Program-made: the position numbers and the translations under genes
Assembly: GCA_030627905.1 (NCBI GenBank)
Contig: DAOVRZ010000157.1
Coordinates: 1-8,175 of the forward strand
Direction: 5' to 3'
Length of the DNA stretch: 8,175 nt
From: JAGMES01 sp023128035
GTDB lineage: Bacteria; Bacillota; Halanaerobiia; DY22613
Notes under the pieces: model-generated
Told to the model about the DNA's origin: nothing
Database searches by the model: none
What the model saw: the letters and a program-made list of their open reading frames with translations, nothing else
Shown here: positions 7,753 through 8,175 of the stretch, one piece after another
Position numbering within the stretch: the first letter of the stretch is position 1
Layout of the letters: each line of letters opens with the position of its first letter

Positions 7753-7789
7753 TATAATAATTTCTAAAAATGCATAAATATGATATAAT
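7753..7789 (+). promoter_or_regulatory. Tandem -10 elements upstream of the + strand structured element
   Basis: Two perfect TATAAT boxes lie at 7753-7758 and 7784-7789. The second is an extended -10 (TGaTATAAT, TG at 7781-7782). No good -35 is found 16-18 bases upstream of either, which an extended -10 can tolerate. Transcription from the second box would begin at about 7796, just ahead of the structured element at 7813. AT-rich DNA gives such boxes by chance, hence modest confidence. Confidence 0.45.
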
Positions 7790-7812
7790 ATAAGTGGAAA
7801 TACTTATTCAGA

Positions 7813-7938
7813 TTTAACGACATTTCAGAGCGAAGACCCCCTCCTCTATAGGAAGGGGGTGGAAGTATTAGAATAATTTCAAAACTTCAGTGGGAGTCCA
7901 CTTCTTGAAGGTGCAATCTCCTTCTGAAGTCGTTAAAC
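7813..7938 (+). mobile_element. Second IS200/IS605-type right end / omega-RNA-like scaffold, plus strand, cloverleaf-forming
   Basis: This is a diverged, oppositely oriented copy of the element at 7411-7516. Blocks shared in the same order are AGACCCCC (7834-7841), the TCTATA loop, CTTCAGTGGG (7885-7894) and a terminal TCGTTAAAC that parallels ACGAGTTCAC. It can form an outer stem TTTAACGAC + TTCAG (7813-7821, 7824-7828) with CTGAA + GTCGTTAAA (7924-7937), 14 bp with a 2-base bulge. Inside are a hairpin ACCCCCT-CC/GG-AGGGGGT (7836-7860, one bulged A) and a hairpin CTTCA-GTGG/CCAC-TGAAG (7885-7910, bulge on the 3' side). No tnpB precedes it. It could be an internally deleted, MITE-like IS derivative or an expressed non-coding RNA. 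Confidence 0.55.
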
Positions 7939-8009
7939 TTAAGAAATAATAACTACGTTATTACTTCGACTTTAATATTCAACATATATGTTGTTTAGAC
8001 TATAATGTT

Positions 8010-8120
8010 ATGAAAAATCATTATTTATTAATTCAAATAGCTGATATCATGAAACGTTTAAAAATCGGGATAAAAGAAATATCTTCAAGGATATTGGAAA
8101 ATATAAGTTTGAAGTTGTAG
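8010..8120 (+). pseudogene. C-terminal scrap of a transposase-like protein
   Basis: A 36-codon frame begins MKNHYLLIQIADIMKR and continues LKIGIKEISSRILENISLKL before a TAG. The KNHYLL-QIAD and K-IKEISSRLLE pattern recalls the C-terminal region of a DDE transposase group common in low-GC Firmicutes (ISNCY-like), recalled from memory. The frame opens after a TAA at 7950-7952 with no recognisable N-terminal domain. The gap between IADI and KRLKIG is shorter than I would expect, suggesting an internal deletion. No ribosome binding site is obvious. The last residues (NISLKL) probably belong to unrelated DNA. Confidence 0.4.
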
Positions 8121-8175
8121 TCGAAGATAATGATGGTCAAAAATCAGCTATATTGGATGAAGATAATCCAGACTC
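8090..8175 (+). pseudogene. Fragment resembling an Ig/PKD-like extracellular repeat, cut off at the window edge
   Basis: In the frame +2 relative to the transposase scrap the DNA reads DIGKYKFEVVVEDNDGQK, then SAILDEDNPD, and stays open to the last base. G-x-Y-x-F-x-V-x-V-x-D-x-D-G is the usual final strand and turn of PKD/Ig-like repeats in secreted or cell-wall proteins. There is no start codon in this frame after the stop at 8042-8044, so the 5' part is missing, apparently replaced by the transposase remnant. What follows to the right is outside the window. Confidence 0.35.

Noticed and set aside
7411..7938. CRISPR array suggested by repeated CCCACT/CTTCAG hairpins
   Set aside because: There are only two diverged, inverted copies with no regular spacing or spacers; the layout fits IS605-type ends.

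Overview
The window is AT-rich (roughly one third G+C by eye) with AGA/TTA/ATA-biased codons. That fits a low-GC Firmicute (Clostridia or Halanaerobia-like), but no marker fixes the genus.

Positions 2-7123 are the 3' end of a nonribosomal peptide synthetase (NRPS) gene on the + strand. The reading frame is open at the left edge. Its first visible codons encode the tail of a carrier domain (IFKTPTIKELAEYI), so the gene starts outside the window. What is visible is the end of an upstream carrier domain, two complete elongation modules (C-A-PCP, C-A-PCP) and a C-terminal type I thioesterase. The catalytic motifs are intact: HHxxxDG in both C domains, A3 and the A10 lysine in both A domains, GGHS in both PCPs, and Ser/Asp/His in the TE. 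No epimerase, methyltransferase or reductase domain is seen. These are the last two condensation steps and the release step of an assembly line that adds a third-or-later residue. By eye, the A-domain specificity codes are Leu-like for the penultimate module and acidic, perhaps selecting a basic residue, for the last.

Positions 7124-8175 contain no intact gene and look like a graveyard of mobile elements. In order they hold: a short spacer; a minus-strand C-terminal scrap of what looks like an Rpn/PD-(D/E)XK nuclease; a structured IS200/IS605-type right end on the minus strand, abutting that scrap; about 230 bp of AT-rich sequence; a promoter-like block; a second, diverged copy of the same structured end in the opposite (+) orientation; the C-terminal scrap of a transposase-like protein; and a fragment, running off the right edge, that resembles an extracellular Ig/PKD-like repeat.

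The most unusual feature is the inverted pair of IS605-type (omega-RNA-like) ends. Neither has tnpA or tnpB beside it, and one sits directly behind an extended -10 promoter and can fold into a cloverleaf.
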